Shown here: piece by piece, positions 8,228-16,474 of the stretch
Layout of the letters: the number at the start of each line of letters is the position of its first letter
Numbering within the stretch: position 1 is the first letter of the stretch
Source of the DNA: Arthrobacter luteolus NBRC 107841
Lineage (GTDB): Bacteria > Actinomycetota > Actinomycetes > Actinomycetales > Micrococcaceae
Reading direction: 5' to 3'
Assembly: GCF_001552075.1 (NCBI RefSeq)
Contig: NZ_BCQM01000002.1
Location: 1-64,000 of the forward strand
DNA length: 64,000 nt
The notes under the pieces: model-generated
Database searches by the model: none
What the model saw: the letters and a program-made list of their open reading frames with translations, nothing else
What the model was told of the DNA's origin: nothing
Program-made: the position numbers and the translations under genes

Positions 8228-9067
8228 TCAGCGGGAGACGGTCCCGGTTGCCGCTGCCTTGGCTGCGTTGCGCCGGCGGACCAGCACAGCGCTTCCGGCC
8301 AATGCCATGAGGGTCAGGCCACCCGCGGCAGCGAGCACCGTTCCGTCCGGGGCAGTGTCTGCGGCCAGCGCTCCGGGCACAGCGCTGGGGGCGCTTTCCA
8401 TGCCGGCAATAGTCTGCGTGGCAAGCGCCAGATTGCCTTCTTCCAAGGATCCCCACGCGTAGACGATCGTGTGGACGCCTTCGGGAAGCGTGAGATCTGC
8501 CGGGCCGATCACCGGCTCAGTGGTACCTGCGGCCGCCACGGAAGCCGAGATTGTTCCGGCCTCGACCGGGAGGGTCTTCTCCCCGGGGTTGGCCAGGTTG
8601 GTGATCACCGGGGTGCCGTTAGCCAGGACATCGACCGCCGGGGCGGCCGCGACGTGGCGGACAGTCAGGTGGGCCTTGCCCGCGGCGATGGTGGACGTGT
8701 CGTTGGTGTACACATTCGCTGTTGGGGTGCCGTCCGCACTCAGATTGGCGACGGCGGTGAAATTGCCGCCGGCTGTGAGGTTGGCGGAAACCGGGCCGAT
8801 GATGGGAGCGGAGGCGTCTGTGGCATCTGCTGCGGTAATCGCCAGTTCATAGCTTCCGGCCGGCAGGGGCAGGGGCCCGGCCATGGAGCCCGGAGTGAAG
8901 TCGTCAAGGGTCAGGGCGCCGTTGACGTACACGTCCACGGTGGTGCCGGGAACCGCGTGGAAAACTGAGAGCTGGGCGTCATCCGCAGCTGACGCTGCGG
9001 GAGCCGCGGCGAGTCCTGCTCCGGCTGCCAGTCCTGCTGCGGCGAATAGTGTGGCGGTCCTGCGCAT
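8228..9067 (-). CDS. DUF4397 surface protein with C-terminal membrane anchor
   Basis: A 279-aa exported protein. Residues 1-27 are a signal peptide ending ASAADD. Two DUF4397 beta-sandwich repeats follow: AQLSVFHAVPGTTVDVYVNG near 30-50 and AHLTVRHVAAAPAVDVLANG near 130-150. The C-terminus has a spacer, one hydrophobic helix (TVLAAAGGLTLMALAGSAVL) and a basic tail VRRRNAAK, the layout of a sortase substrate, but no LPXTG is visible; the equivalent place reads ADTAPDG. The adjacent class F sortase makes it the obvious candidate substrate. RBS GAGGAG precedes the ATG. Likely the head gene of the sortase/sigK cassette. Confidence 0.85.
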   Translation of the reverse strand: MRRTATLFAAAGLAAGAGLAAAPAASAADDAQLSVFHAVPGTTVDVYVNGALTLDDFTPGSMAGPLPLPAGSYELAITAADATDASAPIIGPVSANLTAGGNFTAVANLSADGTPTANVYTNDTSTIAAGKAHLTVRHVAAAPAVDVLANGTPVITNLANPGEKTLPVEAGTISASVAAAGTTEPVIGPADLTLPEGVHTIVYAWGSLEEGNLALATQTIAGMESAPSAVPGALAADTAPDGTVLAAAGGLTLMALAGSAVLVRRRNAAKAAATGTVSR

Positions 9068-9360
9068 GGCTTTCTCCTCTGGTTTTGCCGGTTCGAGGAC
9101 CGGCTTTGTTGTGGCCTACATCTCCTTTACTTCCGGTGGCGTGTATTTGGATGCAGCAGCATCGAAATATTTTCGGCGCGGAGTCTGCCCCGCGTGCGCG
9201 CCAGGGGATTCTGCCGGGGTTAAGCACAGTGCAGCCCCTGCTGCATCCGGATCGGGGAGAGCCTTTGGTGCCTTTCCGCGCGGCAGGGGACAGGAGGCTC
9301 CTGCCGCGCCTGAAGTGCTGCGGCCCGGGCCGGGAGACGCGTAGTATCATCGATTGGTCT

Positions 9361-9433
9361 GCCCTCGTAGCTCAATGGATAGAGCAACGGCCTTCTAATC
9401 CGTAGGTTGCGCGTTCGAGTCGCGCCGGGGGCA
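9361..9433 (+). tRNA. tRNA-Arg (TCT)
   Basis: GCCCTCG acceptor strand pairs with CGGGGGC; D-loop AGCTCAATGGATAGAGC, anticodon loop CTTCTAA with anticodon TCT, and T-arm GCGCG-TTCGAGT-CGCGC are all present. Discriminator A at 9433; CCA is not encoded. Confidence 0.96.
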
Positions 9434-9710
9434 CCCTCTGAAGCCTTCAGCCCGGTGACGCCGCGGCTGGAGGCTTCTGCTCTTAACCGGGGGGGGCTTA
9501 TCCGGACCGGCCTTAACCGGACAGGGAATCCTTGCTGCCACCTGTCCTCCACAGCCGTGCGGTGGGGACTGGCGGCTCAGCTGCATCCACAGTCCGGCCG
9601 CTGCTTCCACTGCCGATCCCGTATCCCGGCACACTGACTGAACCGGCCAACCGCGCCGGAATCATTCCGGCGTTCGGTACCGGCGCCGACAGCAGCAGAA
9701 GGGGAAACCC

Positions 9711-10256
9711 ATGACTGACACCATTACCCTCCGCGGTTTTGTTGCGACGGAGGTCAGGACCACCACGGCAGAAAGCGGCCTGGCGATCGCGGGCTTTCGG
9801 ATGTGCACCACCGAGAGGCGATTCGACCGGGAGGCCAGCCTCTGGGTCGACGGGCACACGAACTGGTATTCGGTCTCGATGTTCCGTCAACTTGCCACCA
9901 ACGCCGGCGTGAGCATCCACAAAGGGGACCGCGTCATCGTTACCGGCAGGCTCCGGGTACGGCAGTGGGCCACCGAAGGCGGACGCAGCGGTACCTCCGT
10001 CGATATCGACGCAGATTCGGTAGGGCACGACCTGATGTGGGGCACCGCGAATTTCCGCCGGAACGTCAGCGCCGCGCCGCCCCTCCGGGATACTTCCGGG
10101 GACAGTGCGGGCGACATGCCTGGCGATGTGGATCCGGAAACCGGGGAGCTGCTGGCGATGGGGACAGAGGAGTTTGGGCCGGGCCTCGACGGCAGCCTTG
10201 GGTTCAGCCCGGACACCGTCGAAACTGAGGGGAGTGAGCCGGCACCCGCCTACTAA
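9711..10256 (+). CDS. ssb: Single-stranded DNA-binding protein (SSB paralogue)
   Basis: A 181-aa protein with an N-terminal OB-fold (about residues 1-112): ITLRGFVATEVRT, WYSVSMFRQLATNAGVSIHKGDRVIVTGRLRVRQW split across strands 3-5. The C-terminal part (residues 115-181) is Gly/Asp/Glu-rich and disordered but lacks the acidic DDDIPF tip of replicative SSB, ending instead in EPAPAY. That points to an accessory SSB such as those tied to competence or repair rather than the main replication protein. RBS AAGGGGAAA is upstream of the ATG. It lies downstream of tRNA-Arg and alone on this strand until a lipoprotein gene. Confidence 0.82.
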   Translation: MTDTITLRGFVATEVRTTTAESGLAIAGFRMCTTERRFDREASLWVDGHTNWYSVSMFRQLATNAGVSIHKGDRVIVTGRLRVRQWATEGGRSGTSVDIDADSVGHDLMWGTANFRRNVSAAPPLRDTSGDSAGDMPGDVDPETGELLAMGTEEFGPGLDGSLGFSPDTVETEGSEPAPAY

Positions 10257-10347
10257 GCCCCAGCTCCCTGGCTCCCCAGCCAGCCCAGCCGGTCTCGGCG
10301 CATCGCAGCCCCGCGCCCGCTGAGAGGCCCGAAAGGCACATCTCATG

Positions 10348-10410
10348 GGCCCACGTCATTAGTTCTCCTTGGCCCACGTCACTGGCATACCTCACTGGCC
10401 ACACGTCATT
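10348..10410. repeat. Three imperfect copies of GGCCCACGTCATT
   Basis: Copies at 10348-10360, 10371-10383 (last bases ACT) and 10397-10410 (one inserted A) are spaced 23-26 bp apart, all in the same orientation, in the gap between ssb and the lipoprotein gene. About one copy per two helix turns would suit a DNA-binding protein array; function unknown. Confidence 0.7.
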
Positions 10411-10446
10411 GGCACAGAGCAACCCGGTGCATGGCAGAATGACGGG

Positions 10447-11007
10447 GTGAATGCACAGAAGCAGGGAGCCGAGTCCGGGCTTGCGGAAAGGAAGCCCCTG
10501 ACCAGGTTTTCTTCGGAGGCCCGGATTTCTTCGGAATCCCGGCTTCCTTCGGGGAGCCGGACCTCCAGGCAGCTGCCGCTGTATGCCGGCGTGGCTACGC
10601 TGGCCTGTCTGGTGCTGGGCCTCTCCGGATGCGCGGCTGCAGGGCCGGCCGCGGAAGGCCAGCAGCAGGCACCGGCAGAATCCAGCAGCAGCGCAGGAAC
10701 CGGTGCGGCTCCGGTCAGAATTGCGGAAGCCGATGCTGTGCAGTCGGAACTCGAGGCCCTCGCAGCACAGACCCCTTCTCCCTCCCGGAACGCCGTGCGG
10801 GAGGCCTACGCCGCTGCAGGGTTCAGCCTGGACGCCGTCGAAGTCTCGCAGGACATCACCCCCACCGGTCTCGCCGTGGACTCCATCGTTGCCGGGGCCC
10901 CGGTGGGCGGGGAATGCGTCCTGGGCGAAGTCCGCAGCGGAAACGTCACCGTGACGGTGGCGCCGGCGCTTTCAAGCGGTCAGTGCCTCCTTGGAGACGA
11001 CCGGTAG
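10447..11007 (+). CDS. Putative lipoprotein, DUF6993-like
   Basis: A 186-aa protein with an unusually long 42-residue charged N-terminus, then a hydrophobic segment and lipobox VLGLSGC (C62). The mature part begins with an Ala/Ser/Gln linker and has a small domain from about residue 95: SRNAVREAYAAAGFSLDAVE, then CVLGEV and GQCLLGDDR, two Cys that could form a disulfide outside the cell. It resembles the small lipoproteins of unknown function annotated DUF6993 in Micrococcaceae, which I recall but cannot verify. GTG start chosen because no other start lies in frame before the signal segment; the RBS is poor. Confidence 0.65.
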   Translation: MNAQKQGAESGLAERKPLTRFSSEARISSESRLPSGSRTSRQLPLYAGVATLACLVLGLSGCAAAGPAAEGQQQAPAESSSSAGTGAAPVRIAEADAVQSELEALAAQTPSPSRNAVREAYAAAGFSLDAVEVSQDITPTGLAVDSIVAGAPVGGECVLGEVRSGNVTVTVAPALSSGQCLLGDDR

Positions 11008-11016
11008 CGAGAGACC

Positions 11017-11126
11017 GGGCCGGGCAAGGATACGTAGGGCCGGGCAGGGATACGTCGGGGTAGAGACAGTACCGGGCAGAGACAACGCCGGGCCGAGACA
11101 ACGCCGGGCCGAGACAGTACCGGGCT
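11017..11126. repeat. Tandem repeats: 2 x 20 bp followed by 4 x 16 bp
   Basis: Positions 11017-11036 and 11037-11056 are two 20-bp units (GGGCCGGGCARGGATACGTM). Positions 11063-11126 are four 16-bp units: GAGACAGTACCGGGCA, GAGACAACGCCGGGCC twice, then GAGACAGTACCGGGCT, an A-B-B-A pattern. The array fills the gap between the lipoprotein stop and ettA. No other copy of the units was noticed in the window. Confidence 0.9.
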
Positions 11127-11260
11127 GCGGCGGGTTGACACCGGGATTCCGGCCGGAAGGACACAGAAAACAGACTGCTCCACCGTTCCGGGGTTCCCAG
11201 GCACCGGCCGGGCTGTGCATCAAATGGCACTTAGTGGCACCGACACACTAGCCTGAGAGC

Positions 11261-12943
11261 ATGGCGGAATTTATCTACACGATGACCAAGGCCCGAAAGG
11301 CCGTTGGCGACAAAGTTATTCTCGACGACGTAAGCATGTCCTTCTACCCCGGCGCCAAGATCGGTGTGGTGGGGCCTAACGGTGCCGGTAAGTCCACCAT
11401 CCTCAAGATCATGGCCGGACTGGATACCCCTTCCAATGGTGAGGCCCGGCTCAGTGCTGGATACTCCGTGGGCATCCTGCTCCAGGAACCGCCGCTGAAT
11501 GAGGAAAAGACCGTACTCGGCAACGTCCAGGAGGGCGTTGGCGAGATCTACGCCAAGATCCAGCGTTTCAACGAAATTTCCGAGGCAATGTCGGAGCCCG
11601 ATGCGGACTTCGACAGCCTGCTGGAGGAAATGGGCAAGCTGCAGGAAGCCATTGACGCTGCCGATGCCTGGGACATTGATTCCCAGCTCGAACAGGCCAT
11701 GGATGCCCTGCGGTGCCCGCCGGCCGACGCCGACGTTACCCTCCTTTCCGGTGGTGAGCGGCGCCGGGTCGCGCTCTGCAAGCTTCTGCTGCAGAAGCCT
11801 GACCTCCTGCTCCTCGATGAGCCCACCAACCACCTGGACGCGGAGAGCGTGCTTTGGCTCGAGCAGCACCTGTCCGCCTACCATGGCGCCGTCCTGGCTG
11901 TGACCCACGACCGGTACTTCCTGGACCACGTGGCCCAGTGGATCGCCGAAGTGGACCGCGGTCACCTCTACCCGTACGAGGGTAACTACTCCACCTACTT
12001 GGAGAAGAAGCGCGCGCGCCTCGAAGTGCAGGGCAAAAAAGACCAGAAGCTGGCCAAGCGCCTCACGGAGGAACTGGACTGGGTCCGCTCCAACGCCAAG
12101 GGCCGCCAGACCAAGTCCAAGGCCCGCCTGGCCCGCTACGAAGAAATGGCAGCGGAAGCCGACCGCACCCGCAAGCTGGACTTCGAGGAGATTCAGATCC
12201 CGCCGGGCCCGCGCCTGGGTTCGCTGGTGCTGGAGGCCAAAAACCTGCAAAAGGGTTTCGGCGACCGCAAGCTGATTGACGGCCTGTCCTTCTCGTTGCC
12301 GCGCAACGGCATTGTTGGCGTGATCGGCCCGAACGGTGTGGGTAAGTCCACGCTCTTCAAGACGATCGTTGGTATGGAAGAGCTCGACGGCGGTGAGCTC
12401 AAGATCGGTGACTCCGTCAAGATTTCCTATGTGGATCAGTCACGCGGCGGAATCGATCCGGAGAAGAGCCTGTGGGAGGTTGTCTCCGACGGACACGACT
12501 GGATTCAGGTCGGACAGGTCGAAATGCCGTCCCGCGCCTACGTGTCCGCCTTCGGGTTCAAAGGACCGGACCAGCAGAAGAAGGCGGGTGTGCTCTCCGG
12601 CGGTGAGCGTAACCGCCTGAACCTGGCCATGACCCTGAAGCAGGGCGGAAACCTGCTCCTGCTCGATGAGCCCACTAACGACCTCGACGTCGAAACGCTC
12701 TCCAGCCTGGAGAACGCGCTCCTGGAGTTCCCGGGCTGCGCCGTCGTCGTATCGCACGACCGCTGGTTCCTGGACCGGGTGGCAACCCACATCCTTGCCT
12801 GGGAAGGCACCGATGAGAATCCCGGCAACTGGTACTGGTTCGAAGGCAACTTTGAGTCCTACGAGGAGAACAAGGTGGAACGGCTCGGCGCCGATGCAGC
12901 CAAGCCGCACCGCGTGACGCACCGCCGCCTGACCCGCGACTGA
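11261..12943 (+). CDS. ettA: Energy-dependent translational throttle protein EttA (ABC-F)
   Basis: A 560-aa soluble ABC-F ATPase that binds the ribosomal E site and gates entry of the 70S initiation complex into elongation depending on ATP/ADP. Two ABC domains: Walker A GPNGAGKST at about 39-47 and GPNGVGKST near 355; signatures LSGGERRR and LSGGERNR; Walker B LLLDEPTNHLD and LLLDEPTNDLD. The linker with ERTRK-type coiled coil lies at 245-315 (LTEELDWVRSNAKGRQTKSK), and the EttA arm insert is present in domain 1. Full length for EttA. Followed by a strong bidirectional terminator shared with tesB. Confidence 0.95.
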   Translation: MAEFIYTMTKARKAVGDKVILDDVSMSFYPGAKIGVVGPNGAGKSTILKIMAGLDTPSNGEARLSAGYSVGILLQEPPLNEEKTVLGNVQEGVGEIYAKIQRFNEISEAMSEPDADFDSLLEEMGKLQEAIDAADAWDIDSQLEQAMDALRCPPADADVTLLSGGERRRVALCKLLLQKPDLLLLDEPTNHLDAESVLWLEQHLSAYHGAVLAVTHDRYFLDHVAQWIAEVDRGHLYPYEGNYSTYLEKKRARLEVQGKKDQKLAKRLTEELDWVRSNAKGRQTKSKARLARYEEMAAEADRTRKLDFEEIQIPPGPRLGSLVLEAKNLQKGFGDRKLIDGLSFSLPRNGIVGVIGPNGVGKSTLFKTIVGMEELDGGELKIGDSVKISYVDQSRGGIDPEKSLWEVVSDGHDWIQVGQVEMPSRAYVSAFGFKGPDQQKKAGVLSGGERNRLNLAMTLKQGGNLLLLDEPTNDLDVETLSSLENALLEFPGCAVVVSHDRWFLDRVATHILAWEGTDENPGNWYWFEGNFESYEENKVERLGADAAKPHRVTHRRLTRD

Positions 12944-12985
12944 GCCGATACGCTGCCCGCCTGAGGCACTGTTGGGCAGGCAGCC

Positions 12986-13024
12986 ACGTAAAACGCCCCC
13001 GTCAATGACGGGGGCGTTTTACGT
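12986..13024. terminator. Bidirectional intrinsic terminator between ettA and tesB
   Basis: ACGTAAAACGCCCCCGTC (12986-13003) is perfectly complementary to 13007-13024 with a 3-nt loop. A-run on one side and T-run on the other let it stop both convergent genes. Confidence 0.92.
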
Positions 13025-13040
13025 TTACCGGTCGAAAGGC

Positions 13041-13937
13041 TCAGTCTCCGGCGGGGTCCGGCAGCCGGATCATCCCTTCCTGGGCGATGGTAGCCACGAG
13101 CTGGCCTGCGCGGTTGAAGATCCTGCCCGTGGACAGCCCACGGGCGCCGGAAGCGCTGGGGGACTCCTGGACGTAGAGCATCCATTCATCAACGCGCACC
13201 GGGCGGTGCCACCACATGGCATGGTCCAGGCTTGCTACCGACATGCCGCGGGTGGCCCAGGAAACGCCGTGGCGGCGGAGGACGGGCTCAAGGATCGTGT
13301 AGTCGGTGGCATAGGCCAGGGCGGCACGGTGCAGGTTCTGGTCATCGGGCATGGGGCCAAAGGTCTTCATCCAGACCGCGTTGCGGGCCGTCCGCTCAGG
13401 GTCGGTCTCGAAGTACACGGGCTTGTCCACATGGCGGATGTCCATTGGACGGTAGTAGGACCAGGCCTTGGCTACCGGATGGTCGAAGGAGGCCAGCAGG
13501 TCCGCAGTTGTAGGCAGGCTCTCGGGATCGGGGACGCCCTCGGGCATGGGCTCCTGATGGTCGAGCCCGCCGTCCGGTACCTGGAAGGAGGCAATCAGGG
13601 AAAGGATGGGCACGCCGTTCTGGTAGGCGTGGGTGCGGCGGGCCGAGAAGGACCGGCCATCCCGGAGCCGCTCCACTCCGAAAGTGATCGGCACTTCGGT
13701 GTCCCCCGGACGGAGGAAGTAGCCGTGCATGGAATGCATGAGCCGGTCGGCCGGAACTGTCCGCGCGGCGGCCACCAGCGACTGGCCAAGGACCTGCCCG
13801 CCGAAGACCCGCTTGCGCGGCTCGTGCTGGGAGCCGCCAACGAAGATATCCTCGTCGGTTTTTGCCCCGCCCGCATTGCTCAGATCCAGAAGCTCGATCA
13901 GCGCGGCAGTCGGATCAAAATTCTCGGCTGATGCCAT
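13041..13937 (-). CDS. tesB: Acyl-CoA thioesterase II
   Basis: A 298-aa double hot-dog thioesterase that hydrolyses acyl-CoA to free fatty acid and CoA. Hot-dog 1 includes RKRVFGGQVLGQSLVAAART and LMHSMHGYFLRPGD; hot-dog 2 has RGMSVASLDHAMWWHRPVR with the catalytic-type Asp (SLDHAMWWHRP), plus the conserved Q in YVQESPSA and the RGLSTGRIF Thr-Ser strand. Length and motif order match TesB. The ATG at 13937 has AAGGAG upstream. Divergent from the 4HBT thioesterase gene at 14117, 180 bp away. Confidence 0.93.
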   Translation of the reverse strand: MASAENFDPTAALIELLDLSNAGGAKTDEDIFVGGSQHEPRKRVFGGQVLGQSLVAAARTVPADRLMHSMHGYFLRPGDTEVPITFGVERLRDGRSFSARRTHAYQNGVPILSLIASFQVPDGGLDHQEPMPEGVPDPESLPTTADLLASFDHPVAKAWSYYRPMDIRHVDKPVYFETDPERTARNAVWMKTFGPMPDDQNLHRAALAYATDYTILEPVLRRHGVSWATRGMSVASLDHAMWWHRPVRVDEWMLYVQESPSASGARGLSTGRIFNRAGQLVATIAQEGMIRLPDPAGD

Positions 13938-14116
13938 GGGTTATTGCTCCTTGAAGGCAGTGTTCTCAGGCGGTGAAAGTTCCGGTCCCGGCAAGGGGAC
14001 CATCTTTGAGATTAGACGTACCTGCACGCAAGGCCCAACATTCGGTGCCGCGGGGACCGAATGTGCCCGCAGCCGGAGAATGGAGCTTTCGTGCTAGCCG
14101 GAACCTTCCTGACAAG

Positions 14117-14617
14117 ATGGATGCCATGGCTATCCACCGCTTTCCCATCCAGCTGCGCTTTGGCGACGAGGACTCCAACGGTCACGTCAACAATGTCCGG
14201 TATGTTCAGTTCCTTGAGGAAGCCAGGGTCCGCCTGTCGCTTCTTCCGCTGCCGGGCACCGGGACTGGCAGCGGGACGGAGACCTTCCGGTCGCTGACGG
14301 CGGAGGCCGGGGTGACGCTGGTGGCACGGCAGGAAATCGAGTACCGCGCGCCGCTGACCTACCGGCAGGCGCCGGTCTGGATCGAGATCTGGGTGAGCAG
14401 GATCGGTGGATCAAGCCTCACCTATGGTTTCCGCCTGACCGACGCCGAAGCGGGCACCGGAACGGTCTTTGCCGTCGCCGAGGCAGCCATGGTGATGGTC
14501 AGCCGGGAAACCGGAGCCCCTTTGGCCCTGTCCGACCGGCAACGCCTGATCCTGGAAGGGTGGCGGAGTGGTCCGGTCCCGTTCCGGCGCACAGCCGCGG
14601 CTGAGGTGGCGAACTGA
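14117..14617 (+). CDS. 4HBT-family acyl-CoA thioesterase (YbgC/FcbC-like)
   Basis: A 166-aa single hot-dog protein. The signature FPIQLRFGDEDSNGHVNNVRY near the N-terminus carries the catalytic Asp/His/Asn of 4HBT thioesterases, and QEIEYRAPLTYRQ plus SSLTYGFRL form the following strands. Substrate is unknown; the family favours short or aromatic acyl-CoA. ATG at 14117 or 14126 are both possible; neither has a clear Shine-Dalgarno and the transcript may be near-leaderless. Its stop overlaps the next gene's ATG (TGATG), so the two are translationally coupled. Confidence 0.85.
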   Translation: MDAMAIHRFPIQLRFGDEDSNGHVNNVRYVQFLEEARVRLSLLPLPGTGTGSGTETFRSLTAEAGVTLVARQEIEYRAPLTYRQAPVWIEIWVSRIGGSSLTYGFRLTDAEAGTGTVFAVAEAAMVMVSRETGAPLALSDRQRLILEGWRSGPVPFRRTAAAEVAN

Positions 14618-15312
14618 TGCAGGCGCAGAACCTCGTGCTGGGCGACCCGCAGGTCCGGGCAGACTTGAAGAACCTTGTGTCCAGGGCACGCAGTGCCGAC
14701 GACGGCGCGGTCCGGCTGCAGGCGGTGGGTAACACCCTGGCTGCGTATGTCTGCGTGCTGCGTCCGCGGATCCTGGGTGAGGACATGCCCACCATCCTTG
14801 GTATGCGTGCCATGCCACTGGCTGAACCGGCGGAGCTGGACACCACGGTGGCTCTGGCGGCCGTGGCGGATCGCTTGGCGCGGATGGAGGAAGATGATGT
14901 CCGGCTGCCTGTGCCGCCCATGACGGTTTCGGAAAGCTGGGCCGGGATCGCCGCTCCGCGGAGCGGATGGCAGCGGGAGGCAGACGTGCCCGTGGCGCTG
15001 CTGGAACAGACAGCGCACCGGGGGATCAGGGAAGTAGCCGCACGGATGCCCGGGCAGCCCGGAGCCGCCGTCGTCAGCAGTGTCCGGGGGCCGGTGTGGA
15101 ACGAAACGATCCCCGGCCTCGGAGCGCCGCTGCCCGCAGGCGCGGCCTTTGCAGCACTCACCCTGGGATTCCTTCCGGATCCTGCCGGGGGTGCCGCAGC
15201 TGCCCTGTTCAGTAACGGCCGGTGGCTGCGGCTCTCCACGGACCGCGGGCACGTCCTGGTGCGGCCGCCGTCGCTCCTGTTCCAGGCAGGGAACCCGGTT
15301 ACGCGGAGTTGA
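14617..15312 (+). CDS. Conserved hypothetical protein coupled to thioesterase
   Basis: A 231-aa soluble protein without a family I recognise. It is Ala/Arg/Val-rich, has no signal peptide or TM segment, and contains a central [20 protein letters not shown] segment and a C-terminal [19 protein letters not shown] that look folded rather than disordered. The ATG overlaps the thioesterase stop and the 3' end overlaps the convergent truncated globin gene by 14 bp. Coupled translation suggests a functional link to the thioesterase; nothing in the sequence names that function. Confidence 0.7.
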   Translation: MQAQNLVLGDPQVRADLKNLVSRARSADDGAVRLQAVGNTLAAYVCVLRPRILGEDMPTILGMRAMPLAEPAELDTTVALAAVADRLARMEEDDVRLPVPPMTVSESWAGIAAPRSGWQREADVPVALLEQTAHRGIREVAARMPGQPGAAVVSSVRGPVWNETIPGLGAPLPAGAAFAALTLGFLPDPAGGAAAALFSNGRWLRLSTDRGHVLVRPPSLLFQAGNPVTRS

Positions 15313-15745
15313 CCATGGAGTGCGCGGCGCGGTCCAGATAGTCCCAAAGCGTCGCCTCGTGCAGGGGAGCGAGCTCCAGCGAGTCGACGGCGGCACGCAT
15401 GTGCCGCAGCCACGCATCCCGGGCAGCCGGTGTTACCTGGAACGGCATGTGCCGCATCCGCAGCCGGGGATGCCCGCGCTGCTCGCCGTAGGTCTTGGGC
15501 CCGCCCCAGTACTGTTCCAGGAACATCAGCAGCCGCTCTTTCGCCGGCCCAAGATCCTCCTCGGGGTACATGGGCCGCATCAGCGGATCCTCCGCTACAC
15601 CCGAGTAGAAGACGTCCACCAGTTTCACGAACGTGTCATGGCCTCCGACGGCCTCGTAGAAGTTATAGGCCGGCGTGCTGAAACCGGTGCCGGGGTTCGC
15701 TGCGGTCAAGGGCAGGGAAGCCGGGCGCTGGGGTTGTTCGGTCAT
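15299..15745 (-). CDS. glbO: Group II truncated haemoglobin
   Basis: A 148-aa trHbO-type globin. Proximal His in RLRMRHMPF (H99), the group II Trp at G8 in RDAWLRHM (W112), and FLEQYWGGP (Tyr/Trp of the CD-E region) are visible. An N-terminal extension of about 22 residues is disordered. Such proteins bind O2 or peroxide and may link to the membrane or to oxidative stress defence. The start codon overlaps the mscS stop (TAATG), so the two are translationally coupled; the 3' end overlaps the convergent hypothetical by 14 bp. Confidence 0.92.
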   Translation of the reverse strand: MTEQPQRPASLPLTAANPGTGFSTPAYNFYEAVGGHDTFVKLVDVFYSGVAEDPLMRPMYPEEDLGPAKERLLMFLEQYWGGPKTYGEQRGHPRLRMRHMPFQVTPAARDAWLRHMRAAVDSLELAPLHEATLWDYLDRAAHSMVNSA

Positions 15746-16416
15746 TACTTCTCTTCTTCCTTGGCCATCGCGGCCGTAGCACCAGCAACGGGTTCCGCGG
15801 CAGCATCCGGTTCCACGAACCGACCCTGCGAACGGTTGCCCACCTTGGCGAACTCGCCATTGCGGATGTACCAGATGACGCCGCGCTCATCCACGATCCG
15901 GGTGATACGGATTCCCACGGACTGGACGGTTCCGGTGGTGTCCCCGACTTCGATGACATCCCCGATCCCGTACTGGTCTTCGATGGTGATGAAGAAGCCG
16001 GCAAGAGCGTCGCGGATGAGTTCACGCGCCCCGAAACCGAGGGCGATGCCGACAATACCCACGCTGGCCAGCAGCGGAGCGATGTTGATACCGACGGCAT
16101 CGAGAACCATGATGATGACGACGGTCCAGATACCTACCGTGACCGAACTGCGCAGCAGGGCGCCGATGGTGTCAGCCCGCTGTACCCGCCGCTTGTTATC
16201 GAGGTTCCGCATCACCGGCTGGGCCCAGCGGAGACGGCCCGTGCGGAACAGCGCCGATCCCTTCTGCGCCCGCTCCACGACCTTGGAAATCAGGTAGCGG
16301 GCGACCAGCCAGGCCACGAGTCCGGCCAGGACGATGATCCCGGCTTCGAGGAGCCCGGAGAAATCGAATTCGGTCATCTCGATGGTTGCAGTGTCTGTAG
16401 TTGCCGGAAAGCGCAC
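15745..16416 (-). CDS. Small-conductance mechanosensitive channel (MscS family)
   Basis: A 223-aa channel with two N-terminal TM helices (about 18-42 and 92-112), the pore helix TM3 region [24 protein letters not shown] split at 115-140 (Gly/Ala-rich packing), and a cytosolic beta domain ([19 protein letters not shown]). It is short: the alpha/beta C-terminal chamber of E. coli MscS is missing, replaced by an Ala/Glu-rich tail, as in many actinobacterial small MscS proteins. It releases solutes under hypo-osmotic shock. Translationally coupled to the globin gene downstream. Confidence 0.88.
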   Translation of the reverse strand: MRFPATTDTATIEMTEFDFSGLLEAGIIVLAGLVAWLVARYLISKVVERAQKGSALFRTGRLRWAQPVMRNLDNKRRVQRADTIGALLRSSVTVGIWTVVIIMVLDAVGINIAPLLASVGIVGIALGFGARELIRDALAGFFITIEDQYGIGDVIEVGDTTGTVQSVGIRITRIVDERGVIWYIRNGEFAKVGNRSQGRFVEPDAAAEPVAGATAAMAKEEEK

Positions 16417-16474
16417 GGGTATGGGTTGTCCTTTGCAGTCGGGGAGGGGTCCACTCCCAGATTACCCGCTGGCA

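Noticed and set aside
9068-9200. SigK-type promoter before the DUF4397 gene
   Set aside because: CATCC and CCGGAA elements are present on the minus strand, but the spacer is only about 12-13 bp against the usual 16-18, so I did not call it.
10348-11126. CRISPR array
   Set aside because: Repeats are 13, 16 and 20 bp, with no regular unique spacers and no cas genes.
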